This document shows, one piece after another, positions 56,262 through 64,000 of a DNA stretch of 64,000 bases. The position numbers and the translations under genes are program-made. Location: contig CAVPTO010000003.1 of the NCBI GenBank assembly GCA_963708675.1, positions 124,001 through 188,000 on the forward strand, in the 5' to 3' direction. The stretch is from DATAXP01 sp963708675. Its GTDB lineage: Bacteria > Planctomycetota > Planctomycetia > Pirellulales > PNKZ01. Below the pieces are notes generated by a model. The model was not told the origin of the DNA and searched no databases. It saw only the letters and a list, made by a program, of their open reading frames with translations. Within the stretch, counting starts at the first letter, position 1. Every line of letters starts with the position of its first letter.

Positions 56262-57298
56262 GCCATAAACTCTGGATCACAGCGATCGTCGTGGTGGCTT
56301 TAGCGCCTGCCAGCAAGGCGATGGCCGATGGCCGCGGCACGCTTAAACCCGCTCCTTCGATTCACGCGCCGTCGTATGGCGATGCGCGTCAACAGGTCTT
56401 CGCTTGGCTCGAAGATCACCCGGTTGCGCCGGATGCGCGCAAACCCATCGAACGCCTCTGGCCGTCGACGCTCGCTGGCGACGACCGCCCTGCCCTGCTC
56501 GAGCGCGTCGCCGCGAGTGCCGCGATCGCCGACTCGCGCGCCGCGAGCCTCGTCACGCTTTGCAACCTCCCGCGCAGCGGCGTGAACTTGCCCGACGTCA
56601 CCTGGCTAGGCAGCGACGAGATGGTGCCGTTCGTTCGCGACAACTTGCGGTTGCTGTATGGCCGCTGGTTGTCGCATCAACGGCTGTACGACGAGTCGCT
56701 CGAACAACTCAAGGATCTGAAGGCCGCCGACGTCGTCGACCCCGCGACGCTGCTGTTCTACCAGTCGGTGGTGTATCACAAACTGCTGCAGAAGGATGAC
56801 GGGTTGAAGTCGCTCGACCGGCTGCTGAACGAAGTCTCGGAAGTGCCTGCTCGGTACGAAGCCGTAGGCTCGCTGATGCGCAGCGATTTGGCCGCCGTCA
56901 AAGACGATTCGCTCGACCACATCGCCCGCCGCATGGACGACGTGCAGCGCCGCCTCGATCTTGGTCATGCCGGCAACAAGGTGCGCGAGGTCGAAGACGG
57001 CATCATCGCGTCGCTCGACAAGTTGATCGAGGACATGGAAAAGCAGCAGCAACAATCGCAGGCATCCAGCAGCGCCGGCAGCTCGTCGACTCCCATGCAG
57101 CAGCCGCGATTGGCCCCTGCCAACGGCGCCGGCGACGTCGATCACAAACGCATCGGCAACAGCTCGGGCTGGGGCGATCTGCCGCCGAAGCAGCGCGAAG
57201 AGGCGTTGCAGCAAATTGGCAAAGACTTCCCGGCCCACTATCGAGACGTCATCGAGCAATACTTCCGTCGCCTCGCCAGCCAATCCGATCAACGTTAG
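56258..57298 (+). CDS. Exported helical-repeat protein of the VWA/HtrA operon
   Basis: This 346-residue protein starts with a 4-bp ATGA overlap and a signal peptide (LWITAIVVVALAPASKAMA). The body is alpha-helical and TPR-like (VRDNLRLLYGRWLSHQRLYD, SLEQLKDLKAADVVDPATLL, FYQSVVYHKLLQKDDGLKSL). A Gln/Ser-rich linker follows (about 265-290), and a C-terminal segment PPKQREEALQQIGKDFPAHY ending in YRDVIEQYFRRLAS. That ending is the same kind seen at the C-terminus of many planctomycete TPR proteins. It probably mediates protein contacts with the preceding coiled-coil protein. No enzyme activity is indicated. Confidence 0.7.
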   Translation: MSHKLWITAIVVVALAPASKAMADGRGTLKPAPSIHAPSYGDARQQVFAWLEDHPVAPDARKPIERLWPSTLAGDDRPALLERVAASAAIADSRAASLVTLCNLPRSGVNLPDVTWLGSDEMVPFVRDNLRLLYGRWLSHQRLYDESLEQLKDLKAADVVDPATLLFYQSVVYHKLLQKDDGLKSLDRLLNEVSEVPARYEAVGSLMRSDLAAVKDDSLDHIARRMDDVQRRLDLGHAGNKVREVEDGIIASLDKLIEDMEKQQQQSQASSSAGSSSTPMQQPRLAPANGAGDVDHKRIGNSSGWGDLPPKQREEALQQIGKDFPAHYRDVIEQYFRRLASQSDQR

Positions 57299-57348
57299 TT
57301 CCGTCGCCTCGTTTTCCGATTTTCTTACCCACCGTCGGTCGTTGCTTC

Positions 57349-58554
57349 ATGTTTTTGCCTGTCGTTTTTTGTTTGGTAGCCGCCGTGGGCCCGCAGTTTG
57401 AAACTGCGGCTGGTCCCGGCGCGAAGGTTGGCACGCTCGTCGGTGTCTCCGAGAACGGCGTCACGTTGGCCACCTCGTTGGGCAAGGTCGAGTTGCCTGC
57501 CGACGAAGTGATCGAGCTTCGCCGTCATGGCGACGCGCAGTTTCGCCCGCCTCCGGGTGCGATGCACGTCGAGTTCGTCGACAAATCGCAACTGATGACG
57601 CGTGAGTTCCGCGTCGAGAAATCGACCGCCATGCTTGCCGTTTTCGGCAGTGACACGATCCAAGTGCCGACCGCGTGGATCGCTAACGTCCGCTTCCAAG
57701 AACAGCCGGCGAAGATTGCCGAGCAATGGGCCGAGATCGTCGGCACGCCTCGCACGACCGACTCCCTCGTGCTTCGCAAGCAGAACGCGCTCGATTACCT
57801 GTCGGGCGTCATTGTCGAAGTGAACGCGGACGTCGTGAAATTCGAGACCGACGGCGAGAAGTTCGACGTCAAACGCTCGCGTGTCGAAGGGTTGATTTAT
57901 GCCGCGGCGCGTCGTGGGCTGACGAAAGCCTCGCTGTGCACGGTGGTCGACACGGCCGGTTCGCGCTACGAGGCCGAAAGCATGGCGCTCGCCGATGGCG
58001 CACTCGCTGTCGTCACGCCCGCGGGCTTGAAGACGTCGATCCCGCTCGATCGCCTGGACCGTCTCGAATACAAGGTCGAGTACCTCAGCGACCTGAAGCC
58101 CGAATCAATCGAGCAACTTCCGTATCTCGCGATTCCCAAGGTCGCGCCGTCGTTCGAGTCACGCTTCCATCGTCCACGTTTCAACGCCGCGTTGGAACCC
58201 GGTCCGCTGCGCTTGGCGGGAACCACGTACACCAAGGGCGTGTCGCTTTACACGCGCACCGAGTTGGTTTATCGCTTGCCAGAAAAGTACAGCCGCCTTG
58301 CCGCCGTCGTCGGGCTCGATCCTTCGGAATCCCACACGGGAAGCGTGCGATTGGTGATCTCAGGCGACGACAAGTCAAGCGCTGAGAAATCGGGCACAGG
58401 CAAGGTTCTGTTCGATCGCATCATCCAAGGCTCGGAAGTCGTCCCCATATCGGTCGATCTGGCCGGTGTGCGTCGCCTCAAGGTCTTGGTCGATTTCAAC
58501 GGCGACGAGATTTCCGATCGCGTGAACCTCTGCCAGCCGAGGCTCATGCGATGA
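57349..58554 (+). CDS. Exported NPCBM-like carbohydrate-binding protein
   Basis: This 401-residue protein has a short signal peptide (MFLPVVFCLVAAVGP...). The N-terminal beta-rich half has two related strand-turn modules (GTLVGVSENGVTLATSLGKV; YLSGVIVEVNADVVKFETDG). The C-terminal half (about 255-401) resembles NPCBM/NEW2 domains: PLRLAGTTYTKGVSLYTRTE, YRLPEKYSRLAAVVGLDPSE and VDLAGVRRLKVLVDFNGDEI. NPCBM domains bind sugars and often sit beside glycosidases. Here the domain could target the operon's complex to envelope polysaccharide (inference). Its end overlaps the next start by 4 bp (ATGA). Confidence 0.78.
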   Translation: MFLPVVFCLVAAVGPQFETAAGPGAKVGTLVGVSENGVTLATSLGKVELPADEVIELRRHGDAQFRPPPGAMHVEFVDKSQLMTREFRVEKSTAMLAVFGSDTIQVPTAWIANVRFQEQPAKIAEQWAEIVGTPRTTDSLVLRKQNALDYLSGVIVEVNADVVKFETDGEKFDVKRSRVEGLIYAAARRGLTKASLCTVVDTAGSRYEAESMALADGALAVVTPAGLKTSIPLDRLDRLEYKVEYLSDLKPESIEQLPYLAIPKVAPSFESRFHRPRFNAALEPGPLRLAGTTYTKGVSLYTRTELVYRLPEKYSRLAAVVGLDPSESHTGSVRLVISGDDKSSAEKSGTGKVLFDRIIQGSEVVPISVDLAGVRRLKVLVDFNGDEISDRVNLCQPRLMR

Positions 58555-60416
58555 TCGCTCGCTTCACCATGATCGTCGCGCTGCTCGTGGCTTGCGATTT
58601 CGCGCGTCCGCCTGTTGCGTGCGCTGCCGACGTCGATCCCGACGTTCTCAGCGCCGAATCGCAACGCGTCGCCGTCATCGCCCGCGCTTGCGAGGCCGCG
58701 ATCACGATCCTCGCCGACGGCGGCAAGGATGGCGGGTCGGGCGTTATCATCACGGCCGACGGTTACGCGCTCAGCAACTACCACGTTACCGAAGCCGCGG
58801 GCGTCGCGATGAAGTGCGGCCTCAGCAACGGCCAACTTTACGACGCCGTGATCGTGGGGATCGACCCGGTTGGCGACGTCGCGCTCGTGAAACTGTTCGG
58901 ACGCGACGACTTTCCGCACGCGGTGCTCGGCGACAGCGACCGCCTGCAAACCGGCGACTGGGCGTTCACCGTCGGCAACCCGTTCCTGCTCGCCAGCGAT
59001 TTCAAGCCAAGCGTCGCGCTCGGCATCATCTCAGGCGTGCATCGTTACCAGTACCCTGCCGGCACGCTGCTCGAATACGCTGATTGCATTCAAACCGATG
59101 CGTCGATCAATCCTGGCAACTCGGGAGGCCCGCTGTTCAACGCCTCGGGCGAACTGGTCGGCATCAACGGCCGCGGATCATTCGAGAAGCGTGGCCGCGT
59201 GAACGTCGGCGTCGGTTACGCGATTTCGATCAACCAGATCAAACACTTCCTCGGTCACTTGCGAGCCGGGCGCATTGTCGATCACGCGACGCTCGGGGCC
59301 ATCGTCGCCAGCGACGATCAAGGACGCGTGCTCGTGTCCGACATCATCGAAGATAGCGACGCTTATCGTCGCGGCCTCCGCTACGGCGACGAGATCGTCA
59401 ACTTCGGCGGCCGCCCGATCCGCACGGTCAACGCCTTCAAGAACGCGCTCGGCATTTATCCCAAGGGATGGATGGCGCCGCTCACCTTCCGCCACGAAGG
59501 GAAGATGGTCGACGTCTTTGTTCGGCTGGCCGGCGTGCACGGTGAAGATGAACTCGCCGACAAACTTGAAGAGAAACCGAAGGACGGACGGAAGCCCGAG
59601 CACGAAGTGCCGAAGCCGGGCGACGGCGATGGCAAAGAGAGCGACGATCAAGAAGGCAACGATAAAGACGGCAACGAGAAGTCGGATGGCGACGGTGAAG
59701 GGAATCCTAAGCGGCCGTCGCCGCGCCGTCCTGCCATGCCGCACAAACTGGCTGCCGAGGCGCCCAAGGCGCTACCCGCGATCGTCAAGGAACATTACGA
59801 GAAGCGTCGCGGTTACGCCAACTACTATTTCAATCGTTGGAACGTGCGGCGCGTGTGGGACAAGTTCGTTGCCGCCGGCGATTACGCGTCGAACGCCGGC
59901 CGATGGACGCTCGACGGGCGCATGATTGTCGACGGCGACACGCAGTTCACGCTCGACGACGCGCATGTTCACGTCTCGCTTCCAGGCGGTCAGTTGATGG
60001 TCGAAGTCAAAGACAGCTTGGCCGACGCGCTCGATCCGCCCGGCAGCGGCGGGATGTTGACGGCCTTCCACCTTTGGCGGCGTCTGCTCACGCGCGGCCC
60101 CGATCATTTCGGTAGTGTCTCGTACGTCGGCGCGGCGCCGCTACCGGGTCACGACGGTTTGCTCGACGTGCTCGCCGGAACCGACGCGGGCGTCGAATGC
60201 CAGTTCTACTTCGATCCCGAGTCCGGCCGTCTCGTGCGGCTCGAAATGCTTCCGCAATCCGACGTCGACCCCTGCGTGCTCGCGTTCGATCAATACGAAG
60301 AGGTCAACGGCCATTGGCTGCCGCGCAGGATCGACGTCTTTCATAGCGATCACTTGTACGCGTCTTTCACGTTCACGAATTACAAGCTCGCCGCGGTGGA
60401 GCGAAGTATTCCATGA
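58551..60416 (+). CDS. HtrA-like trypsin-fold serine protease with PDZ domain (catalytically intact)
   Basis: This 621-residue exported protein starts with a signal peptide (MIVALLVACDFARPPVACAA). The trypsin-like domain has all three catalytic residues: H78 (ALSNYHVT), D109 (PVGDVALVKL) and S191 (INPGNSGGPLF). A PDZ domain follows at about 245-330 (AYRRGLRYGDEIVNFGG), then a highly charged Lys/Asp/Glu linker (about 340-400) and a C-terminal domain of ~200 residues (YYFNRWNVRRVWDKFVAAGD; FDQYEEVNGHWLPRRID) of outer-membrane-lipoprotein-sorting-like beta character. It would degrade or chaperone misfolded envelope proteins. It is translationally coupled (ATGA) to both neighbours, and its two downstream paralogues lack the triad. 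Confidence 0.9.
   Translation: MIARFTMIVALLVACDFARPPVACAADVDPDVLSAESQRVAVIARACEAAITILADGGKDGGSGVIITADGYALSNYHVTEAAGVAMKCGLSNGQLYDAVIVGIDPVGDVALVKLFGRDDFPHAVLGDSDRLQTGDWAFTVGNPFLLASDFKPSVALGIISGVHRYQYPAGTLLEYADCIQTDASINPGNSGGPLFNASGELVGINGRGSFEKRGRVNVGVGYAISINQIKHFLGHLRAGRIVDHATLGAIVASDDQGRVLVSDIIEDSDAYRRGLRYGDEIVNFGGRPIRTVNAFKNALGIYPKGWMAPLTFRHEGKMVDVFVRLAGVHGEDELADKLEEKPKDGRKPEHEVPKPGDGDGKESDDQEGNDKDGNEKSDGDGEGNPKRPSPRRPAMPHKLAAEAPKALPAIVKEHYEKRRGYANYYFNRWNVRRVWDKFVAAGDYASNAGRWTLDGRMIVDGDTQFTLDDAHVHVSLPGGQLMVEVKDSLADALDPPGSGGMLTAFHLWRRLLTRGPDHFGSVSYVGAAPLPGHDGLLDVLAGTDAGVECQFYFDPESGRLVRLEMLPQSDVDPCVLAFDQYEEVNGHWLPRRIDVFHSDHLYASFTFTNYKLAAVERSIP
58590..58607. repeat. Dispersed motif 'gcttgcgatttcgcgcgt' inside a signal-peptide coding region
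   Basis: This differs by one base from the arm at 4804-4821. It encodes part of the HtrA-like signal peptide (ACDFAR). It may be coincidence or a remnant of the same element as 45097-45118 and 61165-61186. Confidence 0.4.
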
Positions 60417-61456
60417 TGCGCCGCCCGACAATCTGCGCGATGCTCGTGATCGTGGCGTCGCTGATCGTGGTTCAGGCGATCCGCGTAGAGGCAAGCGATG
60501 CGCCGTTCGCACGTAGTTTGCACTCGGTGATTGCGCAGGTGCAGCCGAAGATCGTGAAGATTTACGGCGCGGGTGGTTTTCGCGGGCTCGAACCGTATCA
60601 GAGCGGGTTCCTCGTCTCTGCCGACGGCGACATTCTTACCGCGTGGAGCTACGTGCTCGATACCGAATACCTGAGCGTCACGCTCGACGACGGCCGAAAG
60701 TTCGATGCGAAGCTCGTGTCGGCCGACCCGCGGCTGGAACTGGCCGTCATCAAGATCGAAGCTCACGAGCTGCCGCACTTCAACCTGGCCGAAGCCGTGC
60801 CCGCCGAGCCGGGGACCGGCGTGCTGGCGTTCAGCAACCTATTCGGCGTTGCTACAGGTGACGAGTCCGCCAGCGTGCAACGCGGAGTGGTCGCCGTTCG
60901 CAGCACGCTCGACGCTCGCCGCGGCGCTTACGAGACGCCGTATCGTGGCGCGGTGTACGTGTTGGATGCCATCACGAACAATCCCGGCGCGGCAGGCGGC
61001 GCTCTCACCGATCGCCAAGGTCGGCTGCTCGGCATGCTCGGCAAAGAGCTTCGCAGTGCGACGAACAACACCTGGCTGAACTATGCGTTGCCGGTGTCGG
61101 AAATGGTTCGCACCGTTGACGAGATTCGCGAGGGGCGGTTTACGAAACGAACCGATAAGGAGGAACGCGCGAAACCGCAAGCGGCGTTGTCGGCCGATTT
61201 GTTGGGCTTCGTATTGGTGCCCGAGGTGCTCGATCGCACGCCGCCGTATGTCGACGAAGTGCGCCCGGGCACGCCCGCAGCCAAGGCTGGTCTGCGGTCC
61301 GACGATCTGGTGCTGTTCGTCAACGATCATCTCGTCCCCTCGGCTCGTGCGGTTCGCCACGAATTAGAGTTCATCGACCGCGGCGACACGGTGCGCGTCA
61401 CCGTCATGCGACAACAGGAACTGATCGAGGTCACGCTTTCGGTCGAGGAGCGATGA
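60413..61456 (+). CDS. HtrA-like pseudoprotease 1 (triad lost) with PDZ domain
   Basis: This 347-residue exported paralogue has a signal peptide (CAMLVIVASLIVVQAIRVEA). The trypsin fold aligns throughout with the upstream protease, but the catalytic positions are changed: His to Ser79 (ILTAWSYV), Asp to Glu109 (RLELAVIKI) and Ser to Ala194 (NNPGAAGGAL). The Gly-rich frame around the nucleophile is kept, so the fold should be intact. A PDZ domain follows at about 265-340 (TPAAKAGLRSDDLVLFVNDH). It cannot be a serine protease by the usual mechanism. It is a likely regulatory or peptide-binding subunit of the active partner, with ATGA coupling to both neighbours. Confidence 0.88.
   Translation: MMRRPTICAMLVIVASLIVVQAIRVEASDAPFARSLHSVIAQVQPKIVKIYGAGGFRGLEPYQSGFLVSADGDILTAWSYVLDTEYLSVTLDDGRKFDAKLVSADPRLELAVIKIEAHELPHFNLAEAVPAEPGTGVLAFSNLFGVATGDESASVQRGVVAVRSTLDARRGAYETPYRGAVYVLDAITNNPGAAGGALTDRQGRLLGMLGKELRSATNNTWLNYALPVSEMVRTVDEIREGRFTKRTDKEERAKPQAALSADLLGFVLVPEVLDRTPPYVDEVRPGTPAAKAGLRSDDLVLFVNDHLVPSARAVRHELEFIDRGDTVRVTVMRQQELIEVTLSVEER
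61165..61186. repeat. 'acgcgcgaaaccgcaagcgg' dispersed motif within coding sequence
   Basis: This 22-bp exact match to 45097-45118 lies in the linker between the protease-like and PDZ domains of pseudoprotease 1, encoding RAKPQAA. Confidence 0.7.
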
Positions 61457-63393
61457 ACATGCGCTCCCAGGCATTCACCTTCGCCGCGATTCTCGTTCTC
61501 GCCGTCGCTCGATTCGCGCTGGCGGCGGATGATCTCACCACGCGCGAAGAAGCCGCGGTGCTTGCCGCTGTGAGTCGCGCAGCCCCGTGCGTCGTCACGA
61601 TCGAAACCGTCGGCGGCGCCGAACGTGTCGGCCAAATGCTGGTCGGCAATGGTCCCGGCACAGGCCTCATCATCTCGAGCGACGGCTACATTCTCGCCAG
61701 CGCGTTCAACTTCGTGCAGAAGCCGCAAGGCATTCTCGTGACGCTTGCCGACGGTCGTCGACTGGGTGCGAAGCTCGTCGCGACCGATCGCAGTCGGATG
61801 GTCGTGCTGCTCAAGGTCGAAAGCGACGAGCCGCTGCCGACGCCCGAGGTCGCGCCCGTCGAAGAGTTGCGCGTCGGCCAATGGGCGATCGCGCTCGGCC
61901 GCACGTTCGAGCGATCGCAGCCGAACATGTCGGTCGGCATCGTCAGCGGCCTGAACCGCATTTGGGGCAAAGCGATCCAAACCGACGCACGCATTTCGCC
62001 CGCCAACTACGGCGGCCCTTTGATCGACATCCACGGTCGCGTGATCGGCGTGCTCGTGCCGTTGTCGCCTGAGAAATCGACCGAGCTCGCCGGTGTCGAG
62101 TGGTACGACTCGGGCATCGGCTTCGCGGTTCCGCTGGCTCAACTCGAGCGGGCGATTCCGAAGTTGAAGCAAGGCACCGACCTATCACCAGGCGTGCTCG
62201 GCATCGCACTCACCGATGGCGATTTGTACGCCGATCCTCCGGTGCTCAAGTCGGTGCGGCCAAATTCTCCGGCGGCGAAGTCGGGCCTCGCGGCAGGCGA
62301 CAAGATCGTTGCCGTCGATGGCGTCGACATCACGCGCCGCGTCGAACTGACCGGGACGATCCATCGCCACTACGCCGGCGACACCTTGCATCTGACGATC
62401 GAACGCAACGGCGACCGCCTCGAACGCGACGTCACGCTCGCCGAAACGATCGAGCCGTATCGCCGACCGTTCCTCGGCATTCTTCCCGAGTTGGCCGACA
62501 ATGGCGTCGGCGTGCGATGGGTCTATCCCGACAGTCCAGCGGCGAAGGCCGGACTGCAAATCGGTGATGTGATTGAAGCCGTCGATGGCAACGTCGTCGC
62601 CGACTCATCGGCACTTGCCTCGTGGGTGGGCGGTCAAGCAATCGATCAAGAGGTCACGCTCAAAGTGCTTCGCGATGGCAAGCCGCTTGAATTGAAGGTC
62701 ACGCTGACGACCGAACCGACCGCGGTGCCCGCCGAGCTTGCTGCACGCAAAGAGATCACTGTCGCGAAACCAGCGAAGAAACGCAAAGGGCCGCGCACGG
62801 GTGAGTTCACGCTCGAAGTCGGCGAGTTCACCAACAAGTGCACCGTCTACGTGCCATCGTCGTACAATGCGAAGCAGAGCTTTGGCCTTCTCATGTGGTT
62901 GCACGGCAGCGAAACGTTTGACGCCGATGCGCTCGTCGAGCGATTGAAGCCGGCGTGTGATCGCGATCATTTCGTGCTCGTCGTTCCGCAGGCGGCTTCC
63001 GAAGAAGGATGGACGTCGCGCGAAGTGGCGTTCGTTTCGCAGGCACTCGAAATGACGCTCGGCGATTACACCATCGATCCTTTGCGCGTCGCGGTGTTCG
63101 GCCATCAAGACGGCGGAGCGATGGCGTATCTGACGACGTGGAAAGAGCGTCCGCTGGTGCGTGGCGTCGCCGCGTTGCAAGCCGTCGTGCCCGGCCAGCC
63201 GCCGGAGAACGAGCCCGAGCACCGACTCGCCTTCTGGCTCGCGGGCAAAAAAGTCGGCGACGATCCGAAGGTGCAACTGCTCGGCGAACTCGAATATCCG
63301 GTGACGCTCAACAACCGCGACGCGACGGGCACGCTCTCCGACGACGAGTTGGCCGACATGCTTCGCTGGTTCGATTCGCTGGACAAGATCTAA
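61453..63393 (+). CDS. HtrA-like pseudoprotease 2 with two PDZ domains fused to a serine-less alpha/beta-hydrolase domain
   Basis: This 646-residue exported protein has a signal peptide (FTFAAILVLAVARFALAA). The trypsin-like domain (about 30-230) has lost the triad: His to Phe85 (LASAFNFV), Asp to Met116 (RSRMVVLLKV), Ser to Tyr186 (SPANYGGPL). Two PDZ domains follow, at about 245-335 (SPAAKSGLAAGDKIVAVDGV) and 345-425 (SPAAKAGLQIGDVIEAVDGN). The C-terminal ~200 residues resemble an esterase/PHB-depolymerase-type alpha/beta hydrolase (FGLLMWLHGSETFDADALVE). Its nucleophile elbow reads GHQDGG (Q552 in place of Ser). I infer a double pseudoenzyme with binding rather than catalytic function. It is ATGA-coupled to the preceding gene. 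Confidence 0.88.
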   Translation: MNMRSQAFTFAAILVLAVARFALAADDLTTREEAAVLAAVSRAAPCVVTIETVGGAERVGQMLVGNGPGTGLIISSDGYILASAFNFVQKPQGILVTLADGRRLGAKLVATDRSRMVVLLKVESDEPLPTPEVAPVEELRVGQWAIALGRTFERSQPNMSVGIVSGLNRIWGKAIQTDARISPANYGGPLIDIHGRVIGVLVPLSPEKSTELAGVEWYDSGIGFAVPLAQLERAIPKLKQGTDLSPGVLGIALTDGDLYADPPVLKSVRPNSPAAKSGLAAGDKIVAVDGVDITRRVELTGTIHRHYAGDTLHLTIERNGDRLERDVTLAETIEPYRRPFLGILPELADNGVGVRWVYPDSPAAKAGLQIGDVIEAVDGNVVADSSALASWVGGQAIDQEVTLKVLRDGKPLELKVTLTTEPTAVPAELAARKEITVAKPAKKRKGPRTGEFTLEVGEFTNKCTVYVPSSYNAKQSFGLLMWLHGSETFDADALVERLKPACDRDHFVLVVPQAASEEGWTSREVAFVSQALEMTLGDYTIDPLRVAVFGHQDGGAMAYLTTWKERPLVRGVAALQAVVPGQPPENEPEHRLAFWLAGKKVGDDPKVQLLGELEYPVTLNNRDATGTLSDDELADMLRWFDSLDKI

Positions 63394-63773
63394 TGTCCAA
63401 AGCCTCCGAAGCTCCGCCGGCCCGTCGGCTGGTGGACATCGTGCATCGTCCGACCGTCGGCGTCTTGGCCGTCGTGCTGTTGACGATCGGCCTGGTCACG
63501 GCGAAGTTCGCGCCGTCGACGACTCTGAACGATCAACTGACGTCGGCGTGTTTGCGCATCGGCGCGGTGATGGGCGTGCTGTGGCTGGCGCTTCCCGACC
63601 TGCGAGCGGCGCGACGAGCGTGGATCTTTCTCGTGGTGCTCGTCGCCGGGTGCGTGGCGATCATCGTGATGCCGAAACGTGTGCCGATCGCGAAGCTGTT
63701 GCCGCTGCTGGGCATCGCGTGGTTCGTGTTGACGCTGCTGCGCGGGCGGCCGGGGGCGAAACGTTCAAAATGA
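63393..63773 (+). CDS. Small membrane protein at operon end
   Basis: The 126-residue product starts at ATG 63393, overlapping the preceding stop by one base (TAATG). It has about four membrane helices (VGVLAVVLLTIGLVTAKF; ACLRIGAVMGVLWLALPDL; AWIFLVVLVAGCVAIIVM; AKLLPLLGIAWFVLTLL) and a basic C-terminus. I do not recognise the family. Its tight coupling suggests it belongs to the VWA/HtrA system, perhaps as a membrane anchor. Confidence 0.8.
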   Translation: MSKASEAPPARRLVDIVHRPTVGVLAVVLLTIGLVTAKFAPSTTLNDQLTSACLRIGAVMGVLWLALPDLRAARRAWIFLVVLVAGCVAIIVMPKRVPIAKLLPLLGIAWFVLTLLRGRPGAKRSK

Positions 63774-63860
63774 TTGCGATGTTCGATAAAGCGCAACGCA
63801 CAATACGCGCTCCGCTGGCGCGTCGTGGGGAAATCGAATTGCGATCGACGGTGATGCGCG

Positions 63861-64000
63861 TCACGTTGCGAGGTCCAGATACGGGTCGAGGCCCATCTCG
63901 GCCTGGGCCTTGTTGCGCTGCTGTTCGAGGTACATCAGCACGCGGCGGCTGCGGGCCTTGCGGCGCTCGACCTTTTGCTGGGCGCGGCGAAACGTCGCCA
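63861..64000 (-). CDS. C-terminal fragment of an unidentified protein (truncated by window edge)
   Basis: The frame is open from the right window edge to a TGA at 63861-63863, giving about 46 residues. The sequence is basic and helical (RRAQQKVERRKARSRRVLMY, then LEQQRNKAQAEMGLDPYLDL). The rest of the gene lies outside the window. It converges on the VWA/HtrA operon. The family is not identified. Confidence 0.6.
   Translation of the reverse strand, partial: ATFRRAQQKVERRKARSRRVLMYLEQQRNKAQAEMGLDPYLDLAT

Overview
The window is about 64 kb of GC-rich bacterial chromosome, most likely from a member of the Planctomycetota (Pirellulales-like). This is inferred from gene content: two large PVC-type 'membrane-bound dehydrogenase + HEAT + CxxCH' proteins, a DUF1571 protein, an HPD-less J-like protein with the lineage-typical N-terminus, a secreted S53 peptidase with a LEPR-XLL-like motif, and a long MoxR/DUF58/VWA operon. 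No phage, IS element, CRISPR array or rRNA is visible. There is one tRNA, tRNA-Leu(CAG), at 27156-27239.

Layout. 1-1.8 kb: the 3' end of a TonB-dependent receptor converges on a TonB-type transducer preceded by a cobalamin riboswitch. 1.9-3.2 kb: a tandem-SRPBCC protein and its ArsR regulator with a palindromic operator. 3.7-10.2 kb: a Tat-exported amidohydrolase, a J-like membrane protein, a PafA-like alkaline phosphatase and a glycoside-hydrolase-like protein. 10.3-20.6 kb: a secreted oxidative/esterolytic cluster (PVC dehydrogenase-cytochrome, esterase, second PVC dehydrogenase-cytochrome, second esterase, small cytochrome c). 20.7-27.1 kb: DUF1571, MBL-fold hydrolase, receiver protein with FHA-GAF-histidine kinase, and M28 peptidase. 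27.2-34.3 kb: tRNA-Leu, a frameshifted nucleotidyltransferase with a small partner, the 2-oxoglutarate dehydrogenase operon (sucA-sucB-lpdA) and a DUF2007 protein. 34.4-38.6 kb: S53 peptidase with a 10 x 15 bp coding minisatellite, AGCS symporter and HU. 39.1-63.8 kb: a same-strand, largely tightly spaced run encoding a BamB-like PQQ-propeller protein (frame-disrupted), a prenyltransferase-repeat protein, MoxR ATPase (frame-disrupted), DUF58, two VWA membrane proteins, a DUF4175-like membrane protein, a coiled-coil protein, a helical protein, an NPCBM-like protein and three consecutive HtrA-like proteins.

The most interesting locus is the 39-64 kb run. A MoxR-DUF58-VWA-VWA core, of the type linked to envelope maturation or stress, is joined to one HtrA-like protease with an intact catalytic triad and two paralogues whose triads are completely replaced. 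The last of these is also fused to two PDZ domains and an alpha/beta-hydrolase domain lacking its serine. I infer an envelope protein-surveillance complex with one catalytic and two scaffold or sensor subunits.

The window is also rich in small dispersed palindromic elements of at least six families. Several have entered coding sequence or supply signal-peptide, start-region, Shine-Dalgarno or stop-codon sequence. Seven frame disruptions (five in the PQQ gene, one in moxR, one in the nucleotidyltransferase) may be real decay or assembly error; the sequence alone cannot decide.
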